64,000 nucleotides of DNA from Pontibacter indicus (GCF_900156345.1 NZ_FTPP01000001.1:682001-746000), one strand, 5' to 3'; numbered from the stretch's first letter, positions 36,811-46,445 are shown. Made by a program: numbers and translations. Notes: generated from the letters alone by a model not told the origin.

Positions 36811-37722
36811 TTACTTCTTTATTTCACTAGCTTTTTTCCAGTTTTTATGAAGTATAGGTTTTCTCATACTAGTTTCTCCGTTAGATGCTTCACCTGAATA
36901 ATGGCAATATTTTTCGGAGAAATCCTCGTTTCCCCAATATGCCCAGCTTTTGTATGCATCATAACTATAAGGACTTTTGGGATTGAAAGGTATTTTCTCA
37001 CCTGTGCGAATGCAATAACCGGGTTCGAATGACTTTGAATAATTAGTCTTTGAATCGTTGTAAACCACCTTCCCAGGTTTGTTAGCAGGAGTACGGCTTG
37101 GCATTTTATTAAACACTTCCTCAAAATCTAGCTCATCATCAAAATCATCAAGTTTATGCGAGGTTGTAACAGATTTGCCATTATACAACTCTGCTGTAAG
37201 ATCACATAGAACTTTCGAGCCTCTGTAGTCATAATCAAGATACATTGGCCGATTGATGTAAATAACAGCATTATCATTAGCTATATCTATACAAGTGTTC
37301 CAAACTTCAGCATCTGTACTTTTAGAAGAGAAGAAACCATTTGATTTACTTTCATATAAGACACCAAACTCTATGTTGTTCTCAAAAGAATAGTCATAGA
37401 GATTAATAGATGTTACTATTCCTACCTTTTCATTTGCATAATATTTTGCATGAAGTTTTGGAACATATACTATGCTAATGTTTGGAAATTGTTTAAAGTA
37501 CTCAAGATCATCTTTGTTAAAGCTTTTATCAACTCGGCCTTCATTCTTCCCGAACATAAGAAGAATATGCAACTTATGGTTGTGACGTTGTTTATCAAAA
37601 AGCTCTCTGAAATGATTATCAAGTTTAATAAATGGGGAGACAATCATAAGGTTTTCCTTGGCTTTCCATATAATTTCATCTACAGCTGTTGAAAGCTCTC
37701 CTCCGGTAATAAATTTTGACAT
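36811..37722 (-). CDS. phospholipase D-type nuclease with Cys/His-containing tail
   Basis: A 303-residue protein. The N-terminal PLD-like domain has IVSPFIKLDNHFRELF and a HKD-type motif LHAKYYANEKVGIVTSINL with one HxK, so it would work as a dimer. The C-terminal part carries YCIRTGEKIPFNPKSP and KYCHYSGEAS, a probable zinc-ribbon-like knuckle. PLD-type nucleases in defence islands cut DNA; here it lies 31 bp after hsdR. Very AT-rich relative to hsdM. Substrate unproven. Confidence 0.8.
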   Translation of the reverse strand: MSKFITGGELSTAVDEIIWKAKENLMIVSPFIKLDNHFRELFDKQRHNHKLHILLMFGKNEGRVDKSFNKDDLEYFKQFPNISIVYVPKLHAKYYANEKVGIVTSINLYDYSFENNIEFGVLYESKSNGFFSSKSTDAEVWNTCIDIANDNAVIYINRPMYLDYDYRGSKVLCDLTAELYNGKSVTTSHKLDDFDDELDFEEVFNKMPSRTPANKPGKVVYNDSKTNYSKSFEPGYCIRTGEKIPFNPKSPYSYDAYKSWAYWGNEDFSEKYCHYSGEASNGETSMRKPILHKNWKKASEIKK

Positions 37723-37753
37723 ACTATAATGTTAAGTTGATTTTCAATTTAGT

Positions 37754-40700
37754 CTAAGCCACACTCATATCATATTCCTTATACCTGGCCTCGGCTTGCT
37801 CCATAATCTCTTCCAGTATCTCCTGCAACTCGGCTTTAACTTTAAATTTCAGCACCTTTTTCACAGCCAGCTGTAGCTGGGCTTTGGTGTCTTCTTTTTT
37901 GTACCAGTCCGGTTGAGAGGCACTTTTCTTTACTTCAGCAAGTATCTTTTTAACTAGCTCTTTGATCAAAACAAAATCCTGCACAGCATCCGGATGGTTG
38001 GCCAGGATTTCGTAAAAGGCTTCTTCCTCTTGGGTTAAGCCTAACTTCTGGAGGCGCTGGTCTTCTTCCTGAAGCGGCTTTGCAACATTGTTGATCAGTT
38101 GTTGCAGAGCCAAAAGATTATCGAAAAAGTTCTTATGATACTGATCGATGATACGATCGACCTCTTCTTTGAACTTGCGGTACTTTACAAGATTTTTGCT
38201 TGATCGTAACTTTATCTCATCGTTCAAAATCTGCCTGATAAGCTCCAGTTTTAAGTCAGTTCCGCTCTTCTCTTCCCTGGCTGTTGCCAGAAAAGCGTCA
38301 TTGATGATGGATATATCGAAGCTCTCAATACCGGCCATCTTGAAAACATCAATTACTTCCTCGCTTTCAATGCTTCGGTGTAAAAGTTCCTTTATTTGAT
38401 TTTCCTTCTTTTTAATATTTGTGTTGGGATACTTTACTTTGCGAACGGCAGCACCAAGATGCTGAAAGAATATAATGTCTACCGCTATATCATTAATGGC
38501 ACTGTGGCTCTTAACAATAGGGGCTAGGCTGGTCAGCTTCTTTTCGTTCAGCATAAAAGTCTTACACTCGTCGTCATCCTTCACGATATGATTTAGCGCC
38601 TGGCTGATGAGCTTAAATCTCTCTTTTTCTGCGATAGCAGGCCAGCTGTTGTAAGAAAAGCCTTTTGGCATTTGCTCACGCAGAAGCATTATCATATCTG
38701 AAGAAAGTGAGAAGGCTTCCTCAATAGTTGAAGCTAATGTTTTCTTTCTGTCTGGGGTAGTAAATTTTTTGGTAGCGTCCCTTAACCTGTCGCCGATGCC
38801 GATGTAGTCCACGATCAGGCCGCTGGGTTTGTCGCGGAAAACGGTGGCGACACGGTTGACGGCTTGTATGAGGTTATGGCCGCTCATTATTTTGTCGACA
38901 TACAAGGTATGCATGGCCGGGTTGTCGAAACCGGTGAGCCACATATCGCGCACAATCACAAGTTTGAGCGGATCGTCCGGATCTTTGAAGCGGGCTTTTA
39001 TACCTTCCATCTCTTCTTTGGAGTGCACGTGTGGGTGCCAGGCCGGCGGGTCTTTGGCGATGTTGGTGGTCATGATCACGGCTACTTCCGGGCAGCCTTC
39101 CAATGCCGTCAGAGCATTGTAGAGCTTCACGCAGTTGCGGCGGCTCATGCACACGATCATGGCTTTGCCTTCCAGGTTTTTAGTCCGGGTGGTATAGTGC
39201 TGCAGGATGTCTTTGGCGATGGCTTCGACGCGGGCGGCAGATCCGGCGGCGTCTTCCATGGCAGCCCACAGTATTTTGTTCTTCTCGTTCTCTTCCAGAC
39301 CGCCGGTGATCTCTTCGGCTTCTTCTTCGAGCTGCTCGTTGCCCAGGTGCAGTTTGGCCAGGCGCGGCTCGTAGTAGATCGGCACCACGGCTTTGTCTTC
39401 GGTAGCCTGGCGGATGTCGTAAGTATGGATGATGTCGCCGAACACGGCCACGGTGTCGGCGTCTTTGCTGTCGACGGGCGTACCCGTGAAGCCGATGAAA
39501 CTCGCCTGCGGCAGGGCGCGGCGCAGGTTATTGGCAAAGCCCTGCACCAGGCCGTACTGCGTACGGTGGCACTCGTCGGCAATCACGATGATGTTGTCGC
39601 GGTTGCTCAGCACAGGGTGTTCCAGCTCTCGGCCAGTGGCGGTGTCTTTGAGGTTAAACTTCTGCACGGTGCTGAACACCACACCGCCGCTATCGCCGCT
39701 CAAAAGGGCGCGCAGCTCGTCGGTGGTGTTGGCAATACTTACATCGCCTACCAAGTCTTTGGCGGCCACAAAGTCGTCGAAAAGCTGGCGGTTGAGGTCG
39801 AAGCGGTCTACCTGCACCACAATGGTTGGGTTCTTTAGCTCCTTCAGCTGACGCAGGATGCCCGTGTAAATGGCCATGGTAATGCTTTTGCCAGAGCGGG
39901 TGGTGTGCCATACCACGCCAATGCGGCCGTCGCCGTAGGGCTTTACCGACTGCAAGGTTTGTTGCAGGGCGTATTGTATGCCGAAGAACTGGTGGTACTT
40001 GGCGCCTTTCTTGATCAGCTGGCCCTTGTCGAGCTCGTGGAAGATGTAGTGGCGCACGTATTGCAACAGACGCTCGGGCACGAGCAGGCCTTTGATAAGG
40101 GTTTCCAGCGCGAAGCCATTGCCGACTACCTCGCGGCCGTCAATACTTTTCCAGGCGGCGAACCACTCCAGGCCGCTGCTGTACATGCCGTGCAGGGTGG
40201 TCTGGCCATCGCTTACTACCGTCAAGGCATTGTACTCGAAGAGCTGCGGAATCTGGTAGGTATAGTGTTGCACCTGGTTGTAGGCGGCTTCAACGGTGGC
40301 GTCCTGGTTGAACAGGTTTTTGAATTCGAAGAGCACCAGCGGCAGGCCGTTCACGAAAATGATCAGGTCGGGGATTCGTTTGCTTTTGCCGATGATGGTA
40401 AACTGGTTGACTACCAGGAATTCGTTCTGCGAAATATCGTCGTAGGCGATGGGGTAGAAGTGGCCGAAGTGTTGTTTGCCTAGGTCGTCTTTCCAGGTTT
40501 TGCTGATGCCTTTGCTAAGCTTGAGGTGAAAGGCGTGGTTGCGCTGGTGCAGGTCTGCGCCGCTGTTGTAGAGGAACTCCTGCTTCAGCTCGGCCAACAC
40601 CTTTTGCGGCACCTGCGGGTAGCGGCGCTGCAGAAATTGCTCAAACACATCTTCGAGCACGGCTTTGCTCAGGTCGCGCTTTATATCGGAGCCGTGTTGG

Positions 40701-40777
40701 TAGGTATAGGGCTCCAGTTCACGCAGCCAGGCAATGGCAGCTTGCTCAATGGCTTCTTCAGCTAAGTACTGGCTCAT
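37754..40777 (-). CDS. hsdR: type I restriction-modification system endonuclease subunit HsdR
   Basis: A 1007-residue HsdR. In order: PD-(D/E)xK nuclease (IPDLIIFVNGLPLVLFEFKN), superfamily 2 helicase with Walker A HTTRSGKS, DECH box (IADECHRTQYG), SFIGFTGTP and the helicase C-terminal motif LIQAVNRVATVFRDKPSG, then a C-terminal domain of helices that binds HsdM/S. The start overlaps the hsdS end by 20 bp. The N-terminal two-thirds is GC-rich; the C-terminal third (below about 38,765) is clearly AT-rich. Walker A has Arg where most have Gly. Confidence 0.96.
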   Translation of the reverse strand: MSQYLAEEAIEQAAIAWLRELEPYTYQHGSDIKRDLSKAVLEDVFEQFLQRRYPQVPQKVLAELKQEFLYNSGADLHQRNHAFHLKLSKGISKTWKDDLGKQHFGHFYPIAYDDISQNEFLVVNQFTIIGKSKRIPDLIIFVNGLPLVLFEFKNLFNQDATVEAAYNQVQHYTYQIPQLFEYNALTVVSDGQTTLHGMYSSGLEWFAAWKSIDGREVVGNGFALETLIKGLLVPERLLQYVRHYIFHELDKGQLIKKGAKYHQFFGIQYALQQTLQSVKPYGDGRIGVVWHTTRSGKSITMAIYTGILRQLKELKNPTIVVQVDRFDLNRQLFDDFVAAKDLVGDVSIANTTDELRALLSGDSGGVVFSTVQKFNLKDTATGRELEHPVLSNRDNIIVIADECHRTQYGLVQGFANNLRRALPQASFIGFTGTPVDSKDADTVAVFGDIIHTYDIRQATEDKAVVPIYYEPRLAKLHLGNEQLEEEAEEITGGLEENEKNKILWAAMEDAAGSAARVEAIAKDILQHYTTRTKNLEGKAMIVCMSRRNCVKLYNALTALEGCPEVAVIMTTNIAKDPPAWHPHVHSKEEMEGIKARFKDPDDPLKLVIVRDMWLTGFDNPAMHTLYVDKIMSGHNLIQAVNRVATVFRDKPSGLIVDYIGIGDRLRDATKKFTTPDRKKTLASTIEEAFSLSSDMIMLLREQMPKGFSYNSWPAIAEKERFKLISQALNHIVKDDDECKTFMLNEKKLTSLAPIVKSHSAINDIAVDIIFFQHLGAAVRKVKYPNTNIKKKENQIKELLHRSIESEEVIDVFKMAGIESFDISIINDAFLATAREEKSGTDLKLELIRQILNDEIKLRSSKNLVKYRKFKEEVDRIIDQYHKNFFDNLLALQQLINNVAKPLQEEDQRLQKLGLTQEEEAFYEILANHPDAVQDFVLIKELVKKILAEVKKSASQPDWYKKEDTKAQLQLAVKKVLKFKVKAELQEILEEIMEQAEARYKEYDMSVA

Positions 40778-42002
40778 GCTGTTCGGTCAGTTTGCTTTGC
40801 ATTACGTCGATTTCTCCTGACATGAGTTTGGGTAGGAGAGTATCTCTTGTCTTAGATAAAGTGGCAATCTCCATTAGATTTTGTTGCTTCTTCTGTAGAA
40901 GTGGACGTAGTTTAGTCTCAAACTCAGTTACTATTTCTTTAGGTGGTATTACACTTCCCAATTCTAAAATTTCGCTTGGTTTTACCCTTTGATGACTTCC
41001 ACTTGTACCAGTTGCTTTACCAACTAAATCATTCTTTACTTCTTCGCTGCTCAGTAAAAGGTATGCAAAGCTGTACCACTCTGAAGCCTTAGGTATGAAT
41101 ACTAAAAGTTCAGTTGAACATATTGCTCTTGTTTCATCAACCTCGTCGATATTCCATACTCTTGGAAACCGAGGATTGAGTTTTGAGAACAAAATTTAGT
41201 TTGACTTAACTATAAATTTACTGCTAAGTATGGTATGACCAAGTTCTTCATTAGGTCTTTGAGTACTGTCAAATGCAGGTATACTATAGTGTAAGTATAC
41301 TTTATCAGGATCTTTCGATGGGTTAACTGGGTTCTTTGATTGATATATAACATCACCTACTTTCCCAACTCGCCAACCCTCCGGCAGATTCTCTTCATCA
41401 ATACCATCCACGAAATACTGCCGGAAGAGCGTTTGCGCCATTTGCTCCAACGTTTGGTTCATGCGGTGGTTCAGCTCTATTTTGTCATCCAGCGCAGATA
41501 AGATTTCGGCTATGCGGTTCTGAACTGCCACATCTTCTGGTGCTAAAATCTCAAATTCTTCCAGCATACCTTTAGTCAAGGCATTACGTGTCGCACCAGT
41601 AGAAGCAAGTGATAAAAGCCTGTCTTTGTTATACTTTGTTAGCAAGCTATACTTAAGGAATTCAGGAGAAAGCTTAGAAGTATCAGCACGAAGTATAGCT
41701 ACGTGTTGGTTTACCCTTGCTGGCAGATACTCACTTGGCACTTGGCATACTCTGGCAACCGAATCACCCGTAATATTTACCAGCACATCCCGCTCTTGTA
41801 CTTTCATATTGGCCAAAGCCTTTGCCTGTGCTTCATTGATAAAAGCTAAGCCATCTTCTGTGAAAGTGTAGTCAAGCACATTCTGACTCCTGATTAATGA
41901 AATACCCTCAGAGATATAAGCAGACTTACCACCTTTGGGTGTGGCACCGCTACCTATTTTAGAGCACACTTCGGCTAATTTATATGTGGTCCAAGTAGTC
42001 AT
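40758..42002 (-). pseudogene. hsdS: type I restriction specificity subunit HsdS, split by an in-frame stop
   Basis: One 415-codon frame with a TAA at 41196-41198. Before it: MTTWTTYKLAEVCSKIGSGA, TRD1, central conserved region (IAEILSALDDKIELNHRMNQ) and the first part of TRD2. After it: FSKLNPRFPRVWN, the rest of TRD2 and the C-terminal conserved region (PLLQKKQQNLMEIATLS). Both sides are in the same frame, so a single base change (TCA to TAA would restore Ser) explains it. The second part could start at the TTG at 41192, so two half-subunits might still assemble. A sequencing error is another reading. Confidence 0.9.
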
Positions 42003-42037
42003 TAGTGATTACTTTTTTTACTTGTGGTTTAATGTAT

Positions 42038-43792
42038 TTAGCTGCACATTGAGATTACTTCATTAATCAAAGTTTTTATATCTTCTGGAATCTCAGTTGA
42101 GGCCATTGATTTGGCTATTTCATGCTTATTTATTTTAAATTCATTTTCAATACATTCAATAATTTCTTTTCCCTCTAGTTCAAATAAAACTTTATTACTT
42201 GTGACTTGATCACTTTGTAGGTATGTAGTGCTAGGAAAAGTAATGCTGAATTTAGTTTGAAGTAAAGTATTAACATCCTGTTCAGAACAATTAGCAGTCC
42301 TGACTATTGCAGGTACACATATTAAATAATTTTCTATTTCCCATCGTCTCCACTTTCTATATCTTAATGTTGATCCATTTAGGGATAGATTTGGCAAATT
42401 ATTGTCAATCAAATTTGTACTTGTGGTACTATATAAATCATTATCTCGGTCGGACAAACTTATACTTTCTATTCCTGATATTTCTTGAGCCAAATGAGTA
42501 AAAAGGTGTTTCCTTTGAGAGTGTTTATTGGCAACTGCCCACGCAACAAGATTTTTTGGCCATGATAAGCCAAGTATTGAAGCCCAAGACTTTAGAAAAT
42601 CAATGTCGGACTCATTTTCAACGAATAACAAATTCTTATGGGTTTGGAGTTGGTTAATCTTTGGCGAATAACTTGAGCCAAGTCCAGCTATTAAAGCTAT
42701 TTTTTGATTTTCATTAGTTAAGTATCTGACAGTCTTCTGATTTACTTCTAGCAGCTTCTTTACAGATATAAATTTTATTATTTCTGTAGAGTGACTTGCC
42801 ATTAACACCTGTTTATTATTTGATTGAGAAATTTCAACAAGCTTATCTAATAATAATGTTTGCAATGTACAATGAAGATGTGCATCAGGCTCATCAAGAA
42901 GAAGAATATCTACGCTATCATTTAAAGCAAAAGTATAGACGCTTAACCATTGAAGGAAACCACTCCCTTCAACCATAATATCCCTTTTATTATAACTTTT
43001 ATGGGGCGTAAATTTTTCATTAACATAATTCCCTTTTACTGAATCTACTCTTACATAATTATGAAAAGCAGGATCAAAATTTTGGGGAATTATTTGACTC
43101 TGAAAAGTCTCTGCTAATACTTTATTTAGGATTTCAAGTGGTGAGGTAGCTCGTATGTATTCGTAATCTCTTTTTCCTAACTTCTTTTTATTACCTTTTT
43201 TTTCTTCCTTAAGCTTCAGAAGATCATTATTCATTTCAATTATAGTATTCCGTAACACAGATCCAGCTAGACCTCTTCCTATTAACTTTCGTCTATCAGC
43301 AGGAGAATACCATTGTTCTTTATCTGTTATACCAGCAAAAGGGGGAATGTAAGCGATTACTGGTACATAATCATTTGCCACTAAATTACTACTCAGTTGT
43401 TTGATAAAAAGCCTATCTTGAGTTAAAGCTAGACCAATTTCTAAAAAGCAGTCAGCCTTGGAGGGATTATCCCAAACGCACTTTATTGATAACGAGTAGC
43501 TGGCCTTAGGTTTTAGATTGGTCCATAAATAATTTAATGCCGGTATATTAATTGGGGTAAAATCATCTATACTGATACCAATACCAGCTCCTTTAAAACC
43601 GTAATATATAGAGCCATTTCCTTTCTGATTAATAAGATAATTTTTACAAAATTCCCATATTGCTAAAGCATGTAAAATTGATGACTTTCCAGAGTTATTA
43701 CCACCAGCTAATACTGACACACCTGATGGTAAAAGTGTGATAGTTTTATCCTTAAACTTTTTGAAGTTCTTTAATTGAAGTTCCTTAATCAA
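42038..43792 (-). CDS. AAA ATPase with TOPRIM-like domain, OLD-family-like
   Basis: A 584-residue protein. The ABC-type ATPase part has LAGGNNSGKSSILHALAIW (Walker A), a long helical insert, then VEGSGFLQWLSVYTF (signature-like) and ILLLDEPDAHLHCTLQ (Walker B) with ASHSTEIIKF. The C-terminal part has LLFVENESDIDFLKSWA and SLSDRDND, which fit the Glu and DxD of a TOPRIM nuclease. This is the layout of OLD nucleases (class 1: no helicase partner). It sits between hsdM and hsdS with tight spacing and is extremely AT-rich. OLD proteins act in phage defence by DNA cleavage; activity here is inferred. Confidence 0.85.
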   Translation of the reverse strand: MIKELQLKNFKKFKDKTITLLPSGVSVLAGGNNSGKSSILHALAIWEFCKNYLINQKGNGSIYYGFKGAGIGISIDDFTPINIPALNYLWTNLKPKASYSLSIKCVWDNPSKADCFLEIGLALTQDRLFIKQLSSNLVANDYVPVIAYIPPFAGITDKEQWYSPADRRKLIGRGLAGSVLRNTIIEMNNDLLKLKEEKKGNKKKLGKRDYEYIRATSPLEILNKVLAETFQSQIIPQNFDPAFHNYVRVDSVKGNYVNEKFTPHKSYNKRDIMVEGSGFLQWLSVYTFALNDSVDILLLDEPDAHLHCTLQTLLLDKLVEISQSNNKQVLMASHSTEIIKFISVKKLLEVNQKTVRYLTNENQKIALIAGLGSSYSPKINQLQTHKNLLFVENESDIDFLKSWASILGLSWPKNLVAWAVANKHSQRKHLFTHLAQEISGIESISLSDRDNDLYSTTSTNLIDNNLPNLSLNGSTLRYRKWRRWEIENYLICVPAIVRTANCSEQDVNTLLQTKFSITFPSTTYLQSDQVTSNKVLFELEGKEIIECIENEFKINKHEIAKSMASTEIPEDIKTLINEVISMCS

Positions 43793-43906
43793 CTTATCTA
43801 AATTTTAAAACTATAACTTTCTTATTATTATAGGTGGCTATTGTAAAGATTTTCTGACGTGATGATGCTAATCAGAATCTTTCAATTTCGCCTCATTAAA
43901 AAACCA

Positions 43907-44710
43907 TTATCCTCCGAAAAAATTTGATAATGACTCTAGAAGACTTAGCTTGTTTTCTAATTTCACAACTTTCCCATCCTGAACAATTAGATTTTTTCTT
44001 TTCGAGAAATTTAAAGTGCCGCTATTCACTTGTTTACCATACTGGTACACGTAATCCCCAGCAGTAATATAGTCGGGTAGTTGTTGTTCAATTATAATCT
44101 CAACACCCTCAGGACTAGTATATCTAGTTTCAGTTAGTATTTTATAAATCCTGTTAGACTGAATTTCGAATAGCTGATTATTAGTGAGCTTGTACTTACC
44201 ATCTTGAACATCGTCAGCTTCAATCGTAACAGAATCACCAATTCGAGGAATATTGAAATGCTCATCTTTTCTTTTAATCTCTAGCACTTTACCATCGGCA
44301 AGTCTGCTTTCAATAAGCTTGAGCTTTTGGTATCGCAACTCTTTGAGGTATCTGTATGCATCCAAATCAGGAACAACGTTTTCATTAGTTAAAACAAAGA
44401 ATTGGTTGTCTGTACCATCTAATCTAAGGATCATTACACCTTTATCTATGAAGGCTTCATTACAAAGAATTTTATCATCACCCCTATCAATAATTAGTGA
44501 TCTTGCCTCACGTAAATATTCCCATCTTCCAGTTTGTACCTTACCATTTCTTGAAAGTATAAGCTCATGATTTTTCTTGAAAATCAGTTTTTGCATTTGC
44601 TGATCTTCATCAATCATAGCCCACGGTTTATCAATCAAGATTGCTGTCTTATCAAGTGTAGCGCTAAAATTCCTTAGCTGCTTGACTATGCTCTTCAGGT
44701 ATACTTTCAT
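43907..44710 (-). CDS. hypothetical protein in the defence operon
   Basis: 267 residues from the ATG at 44710 (MKVYLKSIVKQL); the frame is open into hsdM but the upstream part has no independent value. No Pfam family recognised. The start resembles a widespread Bacteroidota hypothetical protein type: a helix (KQLRNFSATLDKTAILIDKPWAMID) followed by beta-rich modules with HELILSRNGKVQTGRWEYL and KNLIVQDGKVVKLE. AT-rich, with 40 bp to hsdM and 114 bp to the ATPase gene. A role in the operon is inference. Confidence 0.75.
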   Translation of the reverse strand: MKVYLKSIVKQLRNFSATLDKTAILIDKPWAMIDEDQQMQKLIFKKNHELILSRNGKVQTGRWEYLREARSLIIDRGDDKILCNEAFIDKGVMILRLDGTDNQFFVLTNENVVPDLDAYRYLKELRYQKLKLIESRLADGKVLEIKRKDEHFNIPRIGDSVTIEADDVQDGKYKLTNNQLFEIQSNRIYKILTETRYTSPEGVEIIIEQQLPDYITAGDYVYQYGKQVNSGTLNFSKRKNLIVQDGKVVKLENKLSLLESLSNFFGG

Positions 44711-44750
44711 TATAAATTGTTCATTGTTGTAACCTCTTTGTAAAACTATA

Positions 44751-46367
44751 CTAGAGAGAAAACCCAATCCCCTCCAGATTCTCCCGAATCCGCTTCTCCA
44801 GCAGGGCGCTTTCTTCAAACTGAGCGGCCAGTTCGGTGGTCAGCAGCTTCATCTTCTCTTCAAACGGAACACCGTCGTCTTCTTCGGCTTCGGAGCCCAC
44901 GTAGCGGCCCGGCGAGAGCACGTAATTGTTGGCGGCCACTTCGGCTATAGTTGCGGCCTTGCAGAAGCCTTCAGTGTCGGCGTAGCTGCCGCCGATGTTG
45001 CGCCAGGTATGGTAGGTGTCGGCAATGCGGGCCACGTCGGCATCTTCGAACACGCGCAGGCGGCGACTGGCCATGGTACCCAGCTTGCGGGCATCAATAA
45101 ACAGAATCTCATTTTTACGCTCGCGGTGCTCGCCGTCGCGGCCGTCGCGGTTCTTGCTTAGTATAAAGATGCAGGCCGGTATGCCGGTGGTCAGGAACAG
45201 CTTATCGGGCATCTGTACAATGCAGTCTACCATGCCTTGCTGTATCATGTGCTCGCGCACGTTCTTTTCGCCGGCGCTTCCGGTGGTCATGGCGCCGTTG
45301 GCCATCACCACGCCAGCCGTGCCGCGCTCCGAGAGGTGGTGCCAGAGCGTCTGGAACCACATGTAGTTGGCGTTGCCGGGGGTGGTGAAAGTGTCTTTGG
45401 CCCCGAAGAGGCGCGGGTCGTTATCGGGCAGCAGCTCGGGGTGCCAGTTGCTGATATTGAACGGCGGGTTCATGAGGGCGTAGTCGGCCTTCAGGTCGGG
45501 GAAGCGGTCCTGTAGCAGCGAGTCGCCCAGCTTCACGTCGAAGGAGAGGTTGCGCAGCAGCAGGTTCATTTTGCAGAGGCGCAGCGTGCCTTCGTAGCGC
45601 TCCTGCCCGTAAATGGAAATGTCGTTTTTGTCGCCACCGTGCGCCTGCAGAAACTTAAGGCTTTGCACAAACATACCACCCGAACCGCAGGCCAGGTCCA
45701 TGATGCGGCCTTTGAGCGGCTCTAGCATTTCCACGAGCAAACGCACTACCGAGCCCGGCGTAAAGAACTGCCCCGCACCGGAGCCTTCGGCCATGGCAAA
45801 CTTGCCGATGTAGTACTCATACACGCGGCCGTAGATGTCAGATTCGGGGTTGTTGATCTCGGAGAACTTCTCTTTGGAGAACAGGTTGATTAGCCCGGCC
45901 ACCTGCGTAGGGGAGAGCTGGCTCTTCACGAAGATCGGCTCCAGCACGCCTTTGTAGTCGGGGTTGCGTTTGCTCAGTATCTCGTCGATCAGCACAAAAG
46001 CCTGGTCCACCTTCACCTTTATGTCGTCCTGCTCGGCGTTCTCGCGCAGGTAGGTCCAGGTGGCTTCTTTCGGCAAACGGTATACGTTCTTTACCTGGTA
46101 CTCCAGCTCGTCTTCCAGCACTTCGGTCTGCTCGTGCTGTTCTATGTTATAGTAGTCGCTTTGCGGGTCAAAGAAGGAAAGCTGCAGTTCCTGCTTGCGT
46201 ATCTCAAAGCGTTCGGAGAGGTGCTTTAGAAACAGCAGCGAGAGCACATAGTCTTTGTACTGGTTTTCAGCTACAGCGCCGCGTAGTTCGTTGGCGGCAT
46301 TCCAGAGTTCGTTTTCAAAATCTATATCCGCTTTTGCTTTAGCGGCAGGGGTATTATTCTTGGCCAT
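44751..46367 (-). CDS. hsdM: type I restriction-modification DNA methyltransferase HsdM
   Basis: 538 residues from the ATG at 46367 (MAKNNTPAAKAKADIDFENEL). N-terminal HsdM_N helices, then the N6-adenine methyltransferase motifs: DLACGSGGMFVQSL (motif I), ALMNPPFNIS (NPPF, motif IV), and the C-terminal helical domain. Methylates adenine at the site chosen by HsdS. First gene of the operon; GC-rich unlike the genes following it. If HsdS is truly dead, HsdM has no specificity subunit from this locus. Confidence 0.96.
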   Translation of the reverse strand: MAKNNTPAAKAKADIDFENELWNAANELRGAVAENQYKDYVLSLLFLKHLSERFEIRKQELQLSFFDPQSDYYNIEQHEQTEVLEDELEYQVKNVYRLPKEATWTYLRENAEQDDIKVKVDQAFVLIDEILSKRNPDYKGVLEPIFVKSQLSPTQVAGLINLFSKEKFSEINNPESDIYGRVYEYYIGKFAMAEGSGAGQFFTPGSVVRLLVEMLEPLKGRIMDLACGSGGMFVQSLKFLQAHGGDKNDISIYGQERYEGTLRLCKMNLLLRNLSFDVKLGDSLLQDRFPDLKADYALMNPPFNISNWHPELLPDNDPRLFGAKDTFTTPGNANYMWFQTLWHHLSERGTAGVVMANGAMTTGSAGEKNVREHMIQQGMVDCIVQMPDKLFLTTGIPACIFILSKNRDGRDGEHRERKNEILFIDARKLGTMASRRLRVFEDADVARIADTYHTWRNIGGSYADTEGFCKAATIAEVAANNYVLSPGRYVGSEAEEDDGVPFEEKMKLLTTELAAQFEESALLEKRIRENLEGIGFSL

Positions 46368-46445
46368 GTAAGGGTGTACTCGGTGTTGAAACAAAGGCTC
46401 AAGATAGGGAAATTATAGAGAAATATATAGATCAAATGAAATATT

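Noticed and set aside
38864..39838. 324-residue open frame on the plus strand
   Set aside because: Antisense to the helicase part of hsdR; no domain.
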